The translations under genes were made by a program, and so were the position numbers. Positions 8,877 to 18,137 of a stretch of 64,000 nt of DNA are shown one piece after another. The notes beneath the pieces were generated by a model. The model saw only the letters and a program-made list of their open reading frames with translations, did not search any database and had not been told where the DNA came from. The stretch is taken from the NCBI RefSeq assembly GCF_028802875.1, contig NZ_JARAMP010000012.1, positions 85,444-149,443 of the forward strand, given 5' to 3'. Numbering within the stretch: position 1 is the stretch's first letter; the number at the start of each line of letters is the position of its first letter. The stretch is from Seohaeicola sp024304985. Its GTDB lineage: Bacteria; Pseudomonadota; Alphaproteobacteria; Rhodobacterales; Rhodobacteraceae.

Positions 8877-10015
8877 ATTTTCTGACACCCGAACAGGAGA
8901 TGTGGCGGGCGACCGTCGAACGATTCATCGACGAAGAGATCGGCCGCGACTACATCCGCAAATGTGACCGCGACCGCGAATATCCCTATGAGGCCTATGA
9001 AAAGGTGGCCAAGCAGGGCTGGCTCGGCATCCTGTTCTCGGAGGAGAGCGGCGGCCTTGGCGGCGACATCTTGGACTATGCGCTGATGTGCGAAGGGCTG
9101 GCGAAATACGGCTTCGACTTCTCCACCGGTCTGATGGTGGCCACCTTCACCGCGATGAATATCGAGAAGTTCGGCACCCCCGCGCAGAAGGAACGCTATA
9201 TTCAGCCATTCCTCGATGGCGACATCCGTTTCTCGATCTCGATTTCCGAACCCGGCTCTGGGTCCGACGCGGCATCGGCCAAGACCCGCGCGCGGCGCGA
9301 AGGCGAAGGCTGGGTGGTCAAGGGGCAGAAACTCTGGTGTTCGGGCGCGGCGGCGGACAACGCGATCATCGCCATGCTGACCCGGACTGACCCGGACGCG
9401 CCCAAGCACAAGGGGCTGTCGGTCTTCCTGATCCCCAACGACACCGAGGGTCTGGACATTCGCAAGCTGCCAACCCTGGCACGGCGTGCGACCGGCACCA
9501 CCGAAATCTTCGTGGACGACGTGAAACTGCCCGCCGAAGCGTTGCTGGGCAAGGAGAACGAGGGCTGGAAGATCATCACCGACCACCTGGAGCTGGAGCG
9601 TATCGCGGTGGCGGCCGCCTATGTCGGCAACGCCCAGACCGCGGTGGACGACGCCCTGCGCTATGCGCATGAGCGTGTCCAGTTCGACCGGCCGATCTAT
9701 GACTTTCAGGTGATCCGCCACATGCTCGCCGACATGCAAACCCAGGTCGATGCCGCACGGCTGCTGGTCTATCGTGCCGCCAACCTGGCCGCGGCCAAGA
9801 GACCCTGTACACGCGAAGTGTCTATGGCAAAACTGTTCGCCTCCGAGACCTTGCAAACTGTCACGCGCGACGGCATGCAGATCCTTGGCGGCCATTCCAT
9901 GCTGCCGGACTCGGACATGGAGCGGTATTTTCGTGAAGGGATGCAAAGCACCATCGGCGGCGGGACGTCGCAAATCCAGCGCACCCTCATCGCCAAGACC
10001 ATGCGACCCAACTGA
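8873..10015 (+). CDS. Acyl-CoA dehydrogenase
   Basis: 380 residues. The start is ATG 8873, overlapping the MaoC stop, with AAGGAGAAAG upstream; the longer open frame to the left is antisense to nothing real and has no homology. The flavin signature ISISEPGSGSDAASAK, the LWCSGAAADN strand and the C-terminal IGGGTSQIQRTLIAK arginine loop are all intact, so it looks active. It should make the enoyl-CoA for the MaoC protein encoded just before it. Module A thus contains ligase, dehydrogenase, hydratase and lyase-like genes in one transcript. Confidence 0.9.
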   Translation: MNFLTPEQEMWRATVERFIDEEIGRDYIRKCDRDREYPYEAYEKVAKQGWLGILFSEESGGLGGDILDYALMCEGLAKYGFDFSTGLMVATFTAMNIEKFGTPAQKERYIQPFLDGDIRFSISISEPGSGSDAASAKTRARREGEGWVVKGQKLWCSGAAADNAIIAMLTRTDPDAPKHKGLSVFLIPNDTEGLDIRKLPTLARRATGTTEIFVDDVKLPAEALLGKENEGWKIITDHLELERIAVAAAYVGNAQTAVDDALRYAHERVQFDRPIYDFQVIRHMLADMQTQVDAARLLVYRAANLAAAKRPCTREVSMAKLFASETLQTVTRDGMQILGGHSMLPDSDMERYFREGMQSTIGGGTSQIQRTLIAKTMRPN

Positions 10016-10062
10016 GCGTCGGGTCCTCAACGGGACGACCGGATAGCAAGGAGAAGGAGCAT

Positions 10063-11235
10063 ATGAAGAACGGACGCGATCCGGTGATCGTCGGCATTGC
10101 CGATGCGCCAATTGAGGACGGCAAATTCGTCACCAAGGCGTCGGTCCTGGGCCATGCCGCGCTGGTGGCAAAGGCCGCCGTCGAGGAAGCGGGTCTGAGG
10201 CTTGACGATGTCGATGGGCTTTTGACCGCGGGCATGTGGGGGGTGCCCGGACCGGGCCAGCTCGCCACCGTGACGCTGGGCGAGTATCTCGGCATCATGC
10301 CGACCTATGTCGATGGCACCAATATCGGCGGTTCGGCCTTCGAGGCGCATGTCGCCCATGCCGCGATGGCGCTGCGCGAGGGCTATTGCGAAGTGGCGTT
10401 GATCGTCTACAGCTCGGATCAGAAATCGCTGCGCAGCCGCAACCTGGGTGGTCGCCCCTCGGTCCTGTCGATGCAGCATGAAACTCCCTACGGCATGCCG
10501 ACGCCGGTGGGCGGTTACGCGATGGCCGCGCAACGCCACATGCATCAATTCGCAACCACCTCCGAGAACCTGGCCGAAATTGCCGTCGCCACCCGGAAAT
10601 GGGCGCAACTGAACCCCGCGGCAACGCGGCGCGAACCGCTTTCAATCGACGACGTGCTGTCCAGCGGGATGATCTCGGAGCCGCTGCACCTGTTGGACTG
10701 CTGCCTTGTCACCGACGGGGCCGGCGCCATCGTGATGACGACAGCCGAACGGGCGAAAGACCTCAAGACTAAGCCCGTCGCGGTCAAGGGCTATGGCGAG
10801 GCGCACACCCATTGGGCCATCGGCGAGATGCCGGACCTCGCCCGCCTGCTGCCGGCGCAGAAGGCCGGGGAGCGCGCTATGAAGATGGCCGGTGTCAGCC
10901 ATTCCGATATCGACGTTGTCGAGGTCTATGACAGCTTCACCATCACGGTCCTGCTGACACTCGAAGCGTTGGGGTTCTGCAGGATCGGCGAAGGCGGCGA
11001 TTTCGTCTCCGGCCAGCGCACGGCACCGGGCGGCGGCTTTCCCATGAACACCAATGGCGGCGGCCTGTCCGCGCTGCATCCGGGCATGTATGGCATGTTC
11101 CTGCTGATCGAGGCCGCCCGACAGCTGCGCGGCGAATGCGGCGAACGTCAGGTTAAGGGCGCCGAAACCGCCCTGGTGCATGGCACGGGGGGCACGCTGT
11201 CCTCTGGTGCGACAGTGATTTTGCAGAAGGATTGA
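10063..11235 (+). CDS. Thiolase-fold protein without catalytic Cys, probable Ltp2-type aldolase
   Basis: 390 residues, like SCP2-type thiolases. The usual nucleophile segment (NxCASG) is GTNIGGS at 85-91, without Cys, and the C-terminal CxG is HGTGG at 373. The thiolase His is kept in HPGMYG (His339), and conserved tyrosines occur in EVYDSFT (Tyr289) and HPGMYG. Ltp2-type enzymes with this pattern carry out retro-aldol cleavage of beta-hydroxyacyl-CoA and need a DUF35 partner. The next gene (5 bp away) is exactly a DUF35 protein. RBS AAGGAGAAGGAG precedes the ATG. Retro-aldolase activity is inferred; a condensing or inactive role remains possible. Confidence 0.75.
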   Translation: MKNGRDPVIVGIADAPIEDGKFVTKASVLGHAALVAKAAVEEAGLRLDDVDGLLTAGMWGVPGPGQLATVTLGEYLGIMPTYVDGTNIGGSAFEAHVAHAAMALREGYCEVALIVYSSDQKSLRSRNLGGRPSVLSMQHETPYGMPTPVGGYAMAAQRHMHQFATTSENLAEIAVATRKWAQLNPAATRREPLSIDDVLSSGMISEPLHLLDCCLVTDGAGAIVMTTAERAKDLKTKPVAVKGYGEAHTHWAIGEMPDLARLLPAQKAGERAMKMAGVSHSDIDVVEVYDSFTITVLLTLEALGFCRIGEGGDFVSGQRTAPGGGFPMNTNGGGLSALHPGMYGMFLLIEAARQLRGECGERQVKGAETALVHGTGGTLSSGATVILQKD

Positions 11236-11239
11236 GCTG

Positions 11240-11644
11240 ATGAGCACTGAAAAACCGCTTCCGGTTATAGACCATGACAGCGCCCCCTATTGGGAGGCCG
11301 CGCGCGCGGGCCGCCTGGATATCCCGCTCTGCGGCGATTGCGGCAAGCATCATTTCTATCCGCGCGCGATCTGCCCGTACTGCCATTCCGACAAGCTGCG
11401 TTTCGACACGGTCAGCGGTCGTGGCAAGGTGCATACCTTCACCATCGCCCGCCGCCCGGCAGGCCCGGCCTTTGCGGATGACGTGCCTTACGTCGTGGCG
11501 TTGATCGAACTGGAGGAAGGCCCCCGGATGATGAGCCGGATTGAAACCGACGATCCCGAGAAAGTGCGGATCGGAGCCAAGGTGGAGGTGACGTTCGTCA
11601 AGGCCAGCGACGAGGTCACCTTTCCGTATTTCAGGATGACTTGA
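11240..11644 (+). CDS. DUF35 zinc-ribbon/OB-fold partner protein
   Basis: 134 residues. A rubredoxin-like zinc ribbon (CGDC at about 27-30, CPYC at about 44-47) is followed by an OB-fold that binds acyl-CoA (RGKVHTFTIARRP, VVALIELEEGPRMMSRI). DUF35 proteins are partners of thiolase-fold enzymes; in the Ltp2 aldolases the DUF35 domain is required for activity and binds the substrate. It ends the module A operon, 5 bp after the thiolase-fold gene and just before a strong terminator. A second such pair is at 32196-33752. Confidence 0.85.
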   Translation: MSTEKPLPVIDHDSAPYWEAARAGRLDIPLCGDCGKHHFYPRAICPYCHSDKLRFDTVSGRGKVHTFTIARRPAGPAFADDVPYVVALIELEEGPRMMSRIETDDPEKVRIGAKVEVTFVKASDEVTFPYFRMT

Positions 11645-11681
11645 AACCAGACGCAGCGGCTCCTCGGGGCCGAACATCAAA

Positions 11682-11710
11682 GGGCCGCCGCAGAACGTCT
11701 GCGGCGGCCC
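11682..11710. terminator. Bidirectional intrinsic terminator
   Basis: A perfect 12-bp stem (GGGCCGCCGCAG / CTGCGGCGGCCC) with a 5-base loop lies between convergent genes ending at 11644 and 11732. It is flanked by AAA on the left and TT on the right, so it can serve both strands. Confidence 0.8.
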
Positions 11711-11731
11711 TTCGCATTGGCAATCGGTGCG

Positions 11732-13675
11732 TCATTCGATGCGGTTGATTTGCGGTGCCGGTTGCAAATACCGCCACGCCAGCAGCCCGACCAGCGCCAC
11801 CGCGCCAATAATGTCGGTCGACGGCGCTGCATAGAACAGTAACGCAGCAACAGACAGGAACAGCACCCTGCCGAATCCCGACAGCCTTCCCCGGAACCAG
11901 CCGCTCGTTCCGACGCTGACGGCGAAGACCGCAGCGCTCGCCACCGCAAGATCCATGAAGATCTGCCCGGTGTTCCCCTGCGCCAGGATACCCGGCCTGA
12001 AGACAAACAGGAACGGCACCACATAGATCGCCCCGGCCAGCATCAGCGCCCGCCACGCCACTTTCCAGAAATTGGCCCCAGCTAGCGCCGCCGCCGCGTA
12101 TACACTTGAACAGACAGGTGGCGTGATGGCCGACAGAATCGCATAATAAAAGACGAAAAGATGCGCCGTTAGTTCGGGCAGGCCAAGACGCACGAGGCTC
12201 GGCGCGGCAATCGCCGCCGCCAGGACGTAGGAGGCTGTCGTCGGAACATCCATGCCCAGCAGGATTGCCAGCAACGCCGCCAGCACCAATGCGACGATCA
12301 GCCCGTGATCAGACATCGAGAACAGCAGGTTGGAGATTTTCACCCCGGCACCTGTCGCGGTCAGAACCTTGACGACGATGGCGGCGCAGGCCAGCAGCGC
12401 GGCGATCATCACCAGCGCCCGTCCTGCTTCCACCATCCCCTGGTAGATATCGCGGGCCAGCGTTGTCCAGCAGGCCACCACGCCTTGCTCTCTGGCCTCG
12501 TGGCCGAAAGGACGCACCAGAGCGCAGGCCATGACCAGCATGATGATCGCGCCGGCCCCAGCATAGCTCGGCGTGTAGCCGTTGAACAAGAGATAGATCA
12601 TCGCGGCGATGGGAAGAAACAGCGGGATCGACTTGTCGAGGGCCAGGAATTCCGCCGGCCTGGGTATTTCGCTCCTTGGCGTCGGTTGCAGCCCTGTCCG
12701 GCGCGCATAGAGATCCACCCCGAGCCATACGGCAAGATAGTAGAGAAACGCCGGACCGATCGCCGCAATGGCAATCTGAGTATAGGGAATGTTCAGGAAT
12801 TCGGCCATGATGAAGGCCGCCGCCCCCATCACGGGCGGCGTAAGCTGGCCCGCAGAGGAAGCCACCGCCTCGACCGCGCCGGCAAAGGCCGACGGATACC
12901 CGAGCCGCTTCATCGTGGGAATGGTGACCGAACCCGTCGCCATGACATTGGCCACGGCAGAACCGGTGACCGTCCCGAACATTGCCGAAGACAGGGCACA
13001 GACCTTTGCAGGGCCGCCGTAAGAGCGCCCGGCGATCCATGTGGCCATTTTCATGAAGGCATCTGTTGCGCCCGTGGACAGCAGCAGCGCCCCCAGAAGC
13101 ACATAGATCACGATGACCCGAGCCCCGATATCCGCGAGATAGCCGAAGATTCCGGTGGTGGAGCTGTAGAACGTTTCAACCGCCGTCCGTGCAGAGACAC
13201 GCGGCGGGCGCCAGCCCCCGTCAATCAGATCGTAGCCGAAATAGAAGTAGAGCAAGGTGCAAAGCGCCAGCAGCGGCAGGAACCAGCCGATGACCCGGCG
13301 CGCCGCTTCGAGCGTCAGCACGATGGCCAGCAAGGCGGCCACCTTGTCGAGCGGTCCGTAGTGCACCATAATATCGGAAAAGCGATCCCGGTTCACGATC
13401 ACATAAAGGCATACACCCATGGCCAACATCCCGAGCGCGATGTCCACGATCTGTTCCAGCCCGCTTCGATTGCCGGTCCGGGACACCCGCCAGGCATGAA
13501 GAAAGAACGCGCCGCCGATTCCGAAACCGATGAAAATCGGGCGTTGAACCAGCGGGGCGAACTGTCCGAACAGGGAATTGTAGAAATGCAGCGCGACGAA
13601 TGCCGCGAAAAGTAGACCGAGTGCCTGCTCTCCGCGCCGTTCCCTGAACGATCTGGCGGTCAAAGTCTGTGTCAT
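11732..13675 (-). CDS. TRAP transporter fused permease (TAXI type, DctQM fusion)
   Basis: 647 residues with many hydrophobic segments. It combines the small (DctQ-like) and large (DctM-like) membrane subunits in one chain, as usual for TAXI-type TRAP systems. Typical DctM stretches are GTVTGSAVANVMATGS, PPVMGAAAFIMAEFL and LGMDVPTTASYVLAAAIAAP. TRAP systems import organic acids with a sodium or proton gradient. I chose ATG 13675 over TTG 13687 because GGGAGAG fits it. The binding protein lies directly upstream. The ligand is unknown; the CoA-transferase genes upstream suggest a mono- or dicarboxylate. Confidence 0.9.
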   Translation of the reverse strand: MTQTLTARSFRERRGEQALGLLFAAFVALHFYNSLFGQFAPLVQRPIFIGFGIGGAFFLHAWRVSRTGNRSGLEQIVDIALGMLAMGVCLYVIVNRDRFSDIMVHYGPLDKVAALLAIVLTLEAARRVIGWFLPLLALCTLLYFYFGYDLIDGGWRPPRVSARTAVETFYSSTTGIFGYLADIGARVIVIYVLLGALLLSTGATDAFMKMATWIAGRSYGGPAKVCALSSAMFGTVTGSAVANVMATGSVTIPTMKRLGYPSAFAGAVEAVASSAGQLTPPVMGAAAFIMAEFLNIPYTQIAIAAIGPAFLYYLAVWLGVDLYARRTGLQPTPRSEIPRPAEFLALDKSIPLFLPIAAMIYLLFNGYTPSYAGAGAIIMLVMACALVRPFGHEAREQGVVACWTTLARDIYQGMVEAGRALVMIAALLACAAIVVKVLTATGAGVKISNLLFSMSDHGLIVALVLAALLAILLGMDVPTTASYVLAAAIAAPSLVRLGLPELTAHLFVFYYAILSAITPPVCSSVYAAAALAGANFWKVAWRALMLAGAIYVVPFLFVFRPGILAQGNTGQIFMDLAVASAAVFAVSVGTSGWFRGRLSGFGRVLFLSVAALLFYAAPSTDIIGAVALVGLLAWRYLQPAPQINRIE

Positions 13676-13757
13676 GTTCTCTCCCAAGTCGGCGAGGTGT
13701 GCTCGGCACCCCGCCTGGTCAGTTCGCGTGACCCTTCTAGTCGACCGAGATGCCGGT

Positions 13758-14729
13758 TCAGTTTCCGGCTACTTCTCTCCAGTAGCGTTCCGCACCCGGA
13801 TGATAGGCGACACCCGACTCCATCGTCTCGACGGCATCCGCGGCGATGTCGTAATCGGCGAGTTGCGGCCAGGCTTCGACCAGCAACGCCATGTTCTGGT
13901 GAATGCTGCGGGCGATGTCATAGGCGGTCTCATCATCCATCACGCCGGTGCGGGTCAGGAAGAAAACGTTCAGCTTGGGCACCCGGATCGCCTCGGAATC
14001 CGGAATCAGCCCCGCGGGAAGGGTTGTGAACCCGGTGCCCTCCATATCATCTGTCGCGGCTTTCTCCTGCTCTTCGGTGAAGCCGATCAACCGCATCTTG
14101 TTACTGGTCATCAACTCCTGAAGAGAGGCATCGACAGCGTCCGCGGCCCCGTATTTGCTGTAGCCGATGATCTGGCGGTTCTTGATGCCTTCCACCGCGT
14201 CACCCACGGCACCATGCACCAGATCGGCGTTGATGTCGAACATCGACAGCACATTGGTCGTCAAGGTCTCGGCGGCGGATCCCCGGATGCCGGGATTGAA
14301 CTTCTTCCCGTCCAGTTCGCCGAGCGTCGTCACGCCCGACTCCTCGGTCACGGCAATCAGCAGGATTGAGGCGCTGTAGGGATATAGTGCAACCGTGTCG
14401 GGAATGGCGTTGCCTTCGAACTTGCCAGTGCCATTTCGGGCCGAAATCAGAATGTCCGTGGTGGCAAGACCGAGATCAATTTCGTCCCGCGCCAGGCGCA
14501 GCACATTGTCAACGCTGGCGCCGGTCTCGATCACGTTGACGGTGGTATCTGCAATGCCGGTCTCGATCGCCTTGCTCATCGCGACGGAAATCGTGAAGTG
14601 GCTGGATGTCGGGCTGGTCGTACCCATCGTGATGTCCTTGGCGGAGACCACCCCGCCGGCAAGCATGGCAGCCAGCGCCGCCGCGGTGCCGATTGCCGCC
14701 CAGTATTTGGTCAACTTACGTTCGAACAT
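13758..14729 (-). CDS. TRAP transporter solute-binding protein, TAXI family
   Basis: 323 residues with an N-terminal signal peptide (positive MFERKLTKYW, hydrophobic core, cleavage near VVSAKD at about 30). The mature part begins ITMGTTSPTSSHF and contains GASVDNVLRLARDEIDLGLA, the pattern of TAXI binding proteins. It acts in the periplasm and hands its ligand to the permease encoded next (11732-13675). GGAGGAAG precedes the ATG. It follows the CoA-transferase genes, so uptake and activation are probably co-expressed. The ligand cannot be read from the sequence. Confidence 0.88.
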   Translation of the reverse strand: MFERKLTKYWAAIGTAAALAAMLAGGVVSAKDITMGTTSPTSSHFTISVAMSKAIETGIADTTVNVIETGASVDNVLRLARDEIDLGLATTDILISARNGTGKFEGNAIPDTVALYPYSASILLIAVTEESGVTTLGELDGKKFNPGIRGSAAETLTTNVLSMFDINADLVHGAVGDAVEGIKNRQIIGYSKYGAADAVDASLQELMTSNKMRLIGFTEEQEKAATDDMEGTGFTTLPAGLIPDSEAIRVPKLNVFFLTRTGVMDDETAYDIARSIHQNMALLVEAWPQLADYDIAADAVETMESGVAYHPGAERYWREVAGN

Positions 14730-14775
14730 TTCTTCCTCCCAGTTGTTGTTGAACAGTTGGTTGCAGCCGACACGA

Positions 14776-15543
14776 TCAGGCGCGCAGGGCCCCCGATGTG
14801 TCGATCCGCTCTCTCAGGACGCGAAGTTCTTCCTCCGTTGGCGGCCGCGTCTGCGGCACGTCGTCCCTTATCGCCAGATCGAAGCCCGTATGACGCTGGA
14901 CCTCTTCCGGCGTGTTGCCCGCATGGACCGATCTTAACCGCATCCGCAGCGTTATCGCGTCGAAATCCATAACGGCGCGCGGTGTCACCACAAACCGCGG
15001 CCCTTCCTTGGTCAGTCCGGCCGTCCGTTTCGCTTCGGGACCAGAAAGATGCCCCGGTATGGTGATGAAGTCCACCTTTTCCACGAAGTTGCGCGCGCTA
15101 TGCACCGTGGGGCAGATGTAGAACCGCGTGGAGGTGTGGCAGTAGGACAGGTTGGCAGCCCCCGGCCCGCGCATCTTTGGCGCGTGCAGCGTCCCGCCGA
15201 CATGGTGCAGGTTGATGTTGCCGTAAGCGTCATGCTGCAAACCGCTGTGAAAGAAGAAGTCCAGGCCATGATGGCTGTGGCCAAAAAGTTCGATGAATGT
15301 TTCGGCCGCCTCGCAGCGGCCAAGCGCCCGGTCGTCCAGCATCGAGGGATAAAGACGCCCCGGCTGCGGGTTGAAGAACATCTCTCCGCCGACTGTCAGG
15401 TTGGGGGCGTGCATCTCGCGCGCCAGCGCGATCGCCGCCATCGGGACCAAGGCGGCGGCACCCGCCGCGCCCAGTTCGCCATCAGCCAGGTCGCGGGCCA
15501 GCACCACGACCATCTGCTCCAAGGGTGAGGCCGCCGCGCTCAT
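14776..15543 (-). CDS. CoA-transferase beta-type subunit (glutaconate CoA-transferase/IpdB-like)
   Basis: 255 residues. The chain has the family I beta-type pattern (GGEMFFNPQPG, HLSGPEAKRTAGLTKEGPRFVVTPRAV). It overlaps the alpha-type gene by 4 bp (ATGA), so the two make one heteromer. Known relatives are glutaconate CoA-transferase and IpdAB, the latter a ring-opening hydrolase of sterol degradation that lost the catalytic Glu. I cannot decide between transferase and hydrolase without an alignment of the Glu position. Placement before the TRAP binding protein favours activation of an imported acid. Confidence 0.75.
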   Translation of the reverse strand: MSAAASPLEQMVVVLARDLADGELGAAGAAALVPMAAIALAREMHAPNLTVGGEMFFNPQPGRLYPSMLDDRALGRCEAAETFIELFGHSHHGLDFFFHSGLQHDAYGNINLHHVGGTLHAPKMRGPGAANLSYCHTSTRFYICPTVHSARNFVEKVDFITIPGHLSGPEAKRTAGLTKEGPRFVVTPRAVMDFDAITLRMRLRSVHAGNTPEEVQRHTGFDLAIRDDVPQTRPPTEEELRVLRERIDTSGALRA

Positions 15544-16478
15544 CTGTCCTGCGCCTCCGCTTCCAGCCGCGCGAGATACCGGGCTCCCCCGATTGCCACA
15601 ATATAGTCATCCTGGCTTTTTGGCTCGGTGACATGGCGCGCGATATAGGCCTCCAGCCCCGCGCGGTCGCCGGCGCGCGCGGCATCCCCAAGATCGGCGT
15701 AGGCTTCGATATGCTCCTCGTCCATCGCATAGTTGGGAAAGCTCGCGGTCGGGTGTGCGCCGTAAGGCACCTCGACCATCGCATCGACATAATGCGCCGG
15801 CACCGTGACCCGCGACGGATCGTCCAAAACCACCTCGTCCGGCACGATCCGGTCCACGCTGGCAATCACCATATCCGACGCGCGCGCCATCAGCTGATCG
15901 GCATAGACCATCGTGCTCAGATGGCGCAGGTTCCCCCAGCGGTCGGCTTCCTGCGCATGCAGAAAGGTGACGCGGGGGCGGATCGGCCCGACCGCGTGAA
16001 TGCGCCGCCCGGTGAAGGGGCAGCCGATCTCGCGCAGCAGCGGATTGTGCTTCAGCACGTCGGAGCCGCGCAGCGCGTCGATCGGCTGAAACGGCACCCC
16101 GTGTGCCGAGGCCATGAGCCCGCCCACCACGGTCAGCGCGTCCAGCGCGTGGGCGGTCACCTGCCCCGCCTCGACCGCGCTTCGGAAATTGGGGCAGAGA
16201 CGGTTTTCAAGCGTGACGCCGGGAATGAACACCTGTTCGACCGCCCCGGCGGCGATCATCAGGTCGATGTCATACCCCGCGCCGGGCGAGGAATAGAGAT
16301 GCAGGCCATCGGCGCCCGCCGCCAACAAGGCGCGCACCAACGCGACCGGCCGCCCCTGTTTGAACAACCCGCCGAGGCAGAGCTCAGGACGGTCCCGCAA
16401 AGCATCCCTGGCCAGAAGCGCAGCGTCCTCCATGCCCATGACTTTGCTGTCACGCGTAAGTATCCTTTGGCCGTCCAT
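15540..16478 (-). CDS. CoA-transferase alpha-type subunit (glutaconate CoA-transferase/IpdA-like)
   Basis: 312 residues, the size of GctA/IpdA proteins. Recognisable stretches are PELCLGGLFKQGRPVALVRALLAAGADGLHL near the N-terminus, GVTLENRLCPNF, and FLHAQEADRWGN. The ATG at 16478 has no strong ribosome site, so an internal start at 16439 cannot be excluded. It leads the operon with the beta subunit and the TAXI transporter. A 13-bp near-palindrome at 16596-16608 upstream is shared with the PrpD promoter region, which suggests joint control of the island. Confidence 0.78.
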   Translation of the reverse strand: MDGQRILTRDSKVMGMEDAALLARDALRDRPELCLGGLFKQGRPVALVRALLAAGADGLHLYSSPGAGYDIDLMIAAGAVEQVFIPGVTLENRLCPNFRSAVEAGQVTAHALDALTVVGGLMASAHGVPFQPIDALRGSDVLKHNPLLREIGCPFTGRRIHAVGPIRPRVTFLHAQEADRWGNLRHLSTMVYADQLMARASDMVIASVDRIVPDEVVLDDPSRVTVPAHYVDAMVEVPYGAHPTASFPNYAMDEEHIEAYADLGDAARAGDRAGLEAYIARHVTEPKSQDDYIVAIGGARYLARLEAEAQDR

Positions 16479-16595
16479 CGTATGAGTTGCGCCCCGTCGT
16501 TTCTGTTGTCGCGCGGGAATTCAGGTCACCGCGCAGATCAAAGATATTGCATTTCGCGCATTTCGTCTCTCTTCGGCACCGGCGACGCATGATCG

Positions 16596-16608
16596 AACAC
16601 ATATGTGC
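16596..16608. promoter_or_regulatory. Candidate operator shared with the PrpD promoter
   Basis: AACACATATGTGC contains the perfect palindrome CACATATGTG. A near-identical copy, AACACTTATGTGC, is at 18484-18496 before the PrpD gene. Both lie upstream of operons in the TRAP/PrpD island and could bind the island's IclR protein. Confidence 0.4.
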
Positions 16609-16646
16609 GGAGATATGCGCCGACATCCTCCCGGCGCTCTAACGGT

Positions 16647-18137
16647 TTAAAGCAGACCCGTGGCGACGATCAGAGCAACGAGCAGAATGCTCGAAACCCC
16701 GAACATTCCATTCCAGCGCATTCCTATCGTTACGGGCGATTCCCGCACGATGGCAGAAGCATAGACAACAGCGGTGATTGCGGGTCCCATGCAGACGATG
16801 CTGCTCCAGCCGCCTGCTAGGGACAGGCCCAGAGCGAGTGGCGACAGGCCCTCTACGCCAATTCGGTTCACCACTTCCGCCAGCAGAACCACCGAGATCA
16901 TCGGGTGCACGCCCGCAAGCCCGGTCAGGAACACCGTAAAGATCAACAGCACAACGGTCAGGACCGGCCGCGCGGCGATCCAGCCAAGGTGATCCGCGAT
17001 CCATTCGACCGGCACGATCTCCAGGGCAACAAGCCCGATAAACCCCGCCGAGGCGATCACGCTCATCTCGGTGGCGAATCCCGGTGACTGGGCAACGAAT
17101 CGGCGCGACGTGTCGGAAATGCCGCCAAGACCGCCGCGCAGCCCGGACCATAAAAGCGCATAGACCGGAACGATGGTGATCAGGACGGTCTGGAAGCTGT
17201 ATTGGGTCGCCCTGTCCAGGAATAATATGGTGGCCCCGAGGAAAAGCACATGGCCCGCAACGATCAGGACCGCCCACCGGCTCCATCTCGGCAGATTCCC
17301 GGTCAGCGCCGGCGCCCGGCCCCGCGCCGAGGGTGGGCGCCGCCATTCCACGGTGTCGAAAAGCCAGCCAAGCAGAAAGAGAACCCCGGCCAACGCGATG
17401 CCGTAAGGTGCCATATCCACCCATTCGAGTCCCGGTATGGTGAGGATCAACAGGTTGAGAGCGATGCCGAACGGTGTCCAGAAAGTGAGCTAGGAAAACC
17501 CCCGCATGCAGGCGCTGACCATACGCCGCTTCCGCGCGGCGTAGACGAATTCATTCATCTCCTGACGATGCGCGTGCAGGCCCTTCATGATGACCTCCAG
17601 CATCACGCCAAGCCCGCCAAGGTTCAAAAGCACGCCGAACAGGTGCCCGCCCGCCCCCAGAGACGCGTAGCGACGGCCCGGAGGCTGCAAGGTCAGGAAC
17701 TCCCCGGCCCCTTCCACAACCCGGTCGTTGGTAGCCGCGATGCGCAGGAAAGCGACAGCCGTCAGCAGCGCGGACATGAACACGACACGCTCCGCCGATT
17801 CCACGAAAACGCCGGTTTCGACCCCTTCGGCCAGCGCCAGAAACGCAACTGCGAGGGCGAAACCAAGCAGCACCCATCCGACGCGGGCGATGTTGCGAGC
17901 CCCGATCGCAAGATAGACGCCGAAAAGCGGCACGACCGCGATGGCAACGCCGCTGTAGCCGAAGCCACCCTGCACTATGGCACCGCCCAAACAGCACAGC
18001 AAACAGACTGCGGCAATCAGGTTGCGCGTGCCGGAGCGTTTCAGGAGCTCACTGGACGACATCAGCCCCAATTTCCCAAAGGCGTCCGGTGTGCCGGCGA
18101 ATCGCCGACTGAGGCCAGCGCGTCGGGCAGAAGGCAC
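16647..18137 (-). pseudogene. Polytopic membrane protein split by an in-frame amber codon
   Basis: Two open frames (18137 to 17490 and 17450 to 16647) are in the same frame and separated by one TAG at 17490-17492 in RGFS-stop-LTFW. Read through, they give a 496-residue protein with about ten or more hydrophobic stretches, for example LLGFALAVAFLALAEGVETG and GVHPMISVVLLAEVV. I do not recognise the family with certainty; it resembles a secondary carrier or permease of organic anions. It stands between the CoA-transferase operon and the divergent PrpD gene, as a second transporter might. The first start, GTG 18137, has no good ribosome site; ATG 18062 is an alternative. Confidence 0.65.

Noticed and set aside
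12305..13615. A 436-codon + strand frame across the TRAP permease gene
   Set aside because: Antisense shadow: rich in Arg, His and Gly, no domain pattern, no ribosome site. The minus-strand reading is a clear permease.
16638..16653. TCTAACGGTTT near the end of the membrane-protein pseudogene
   Set aside because: Only the left half-site is present and it lies at a 3' end, not a promoter.
585..17492. TAG as a recoded sense codon (two lone in-frame TAG codons)
   Set aside because: TAG is the natural stop of the dehydrogenase gene at 22190-22192, and one TAG gene also carries an IS. Two nonsense mutations explain the data better.
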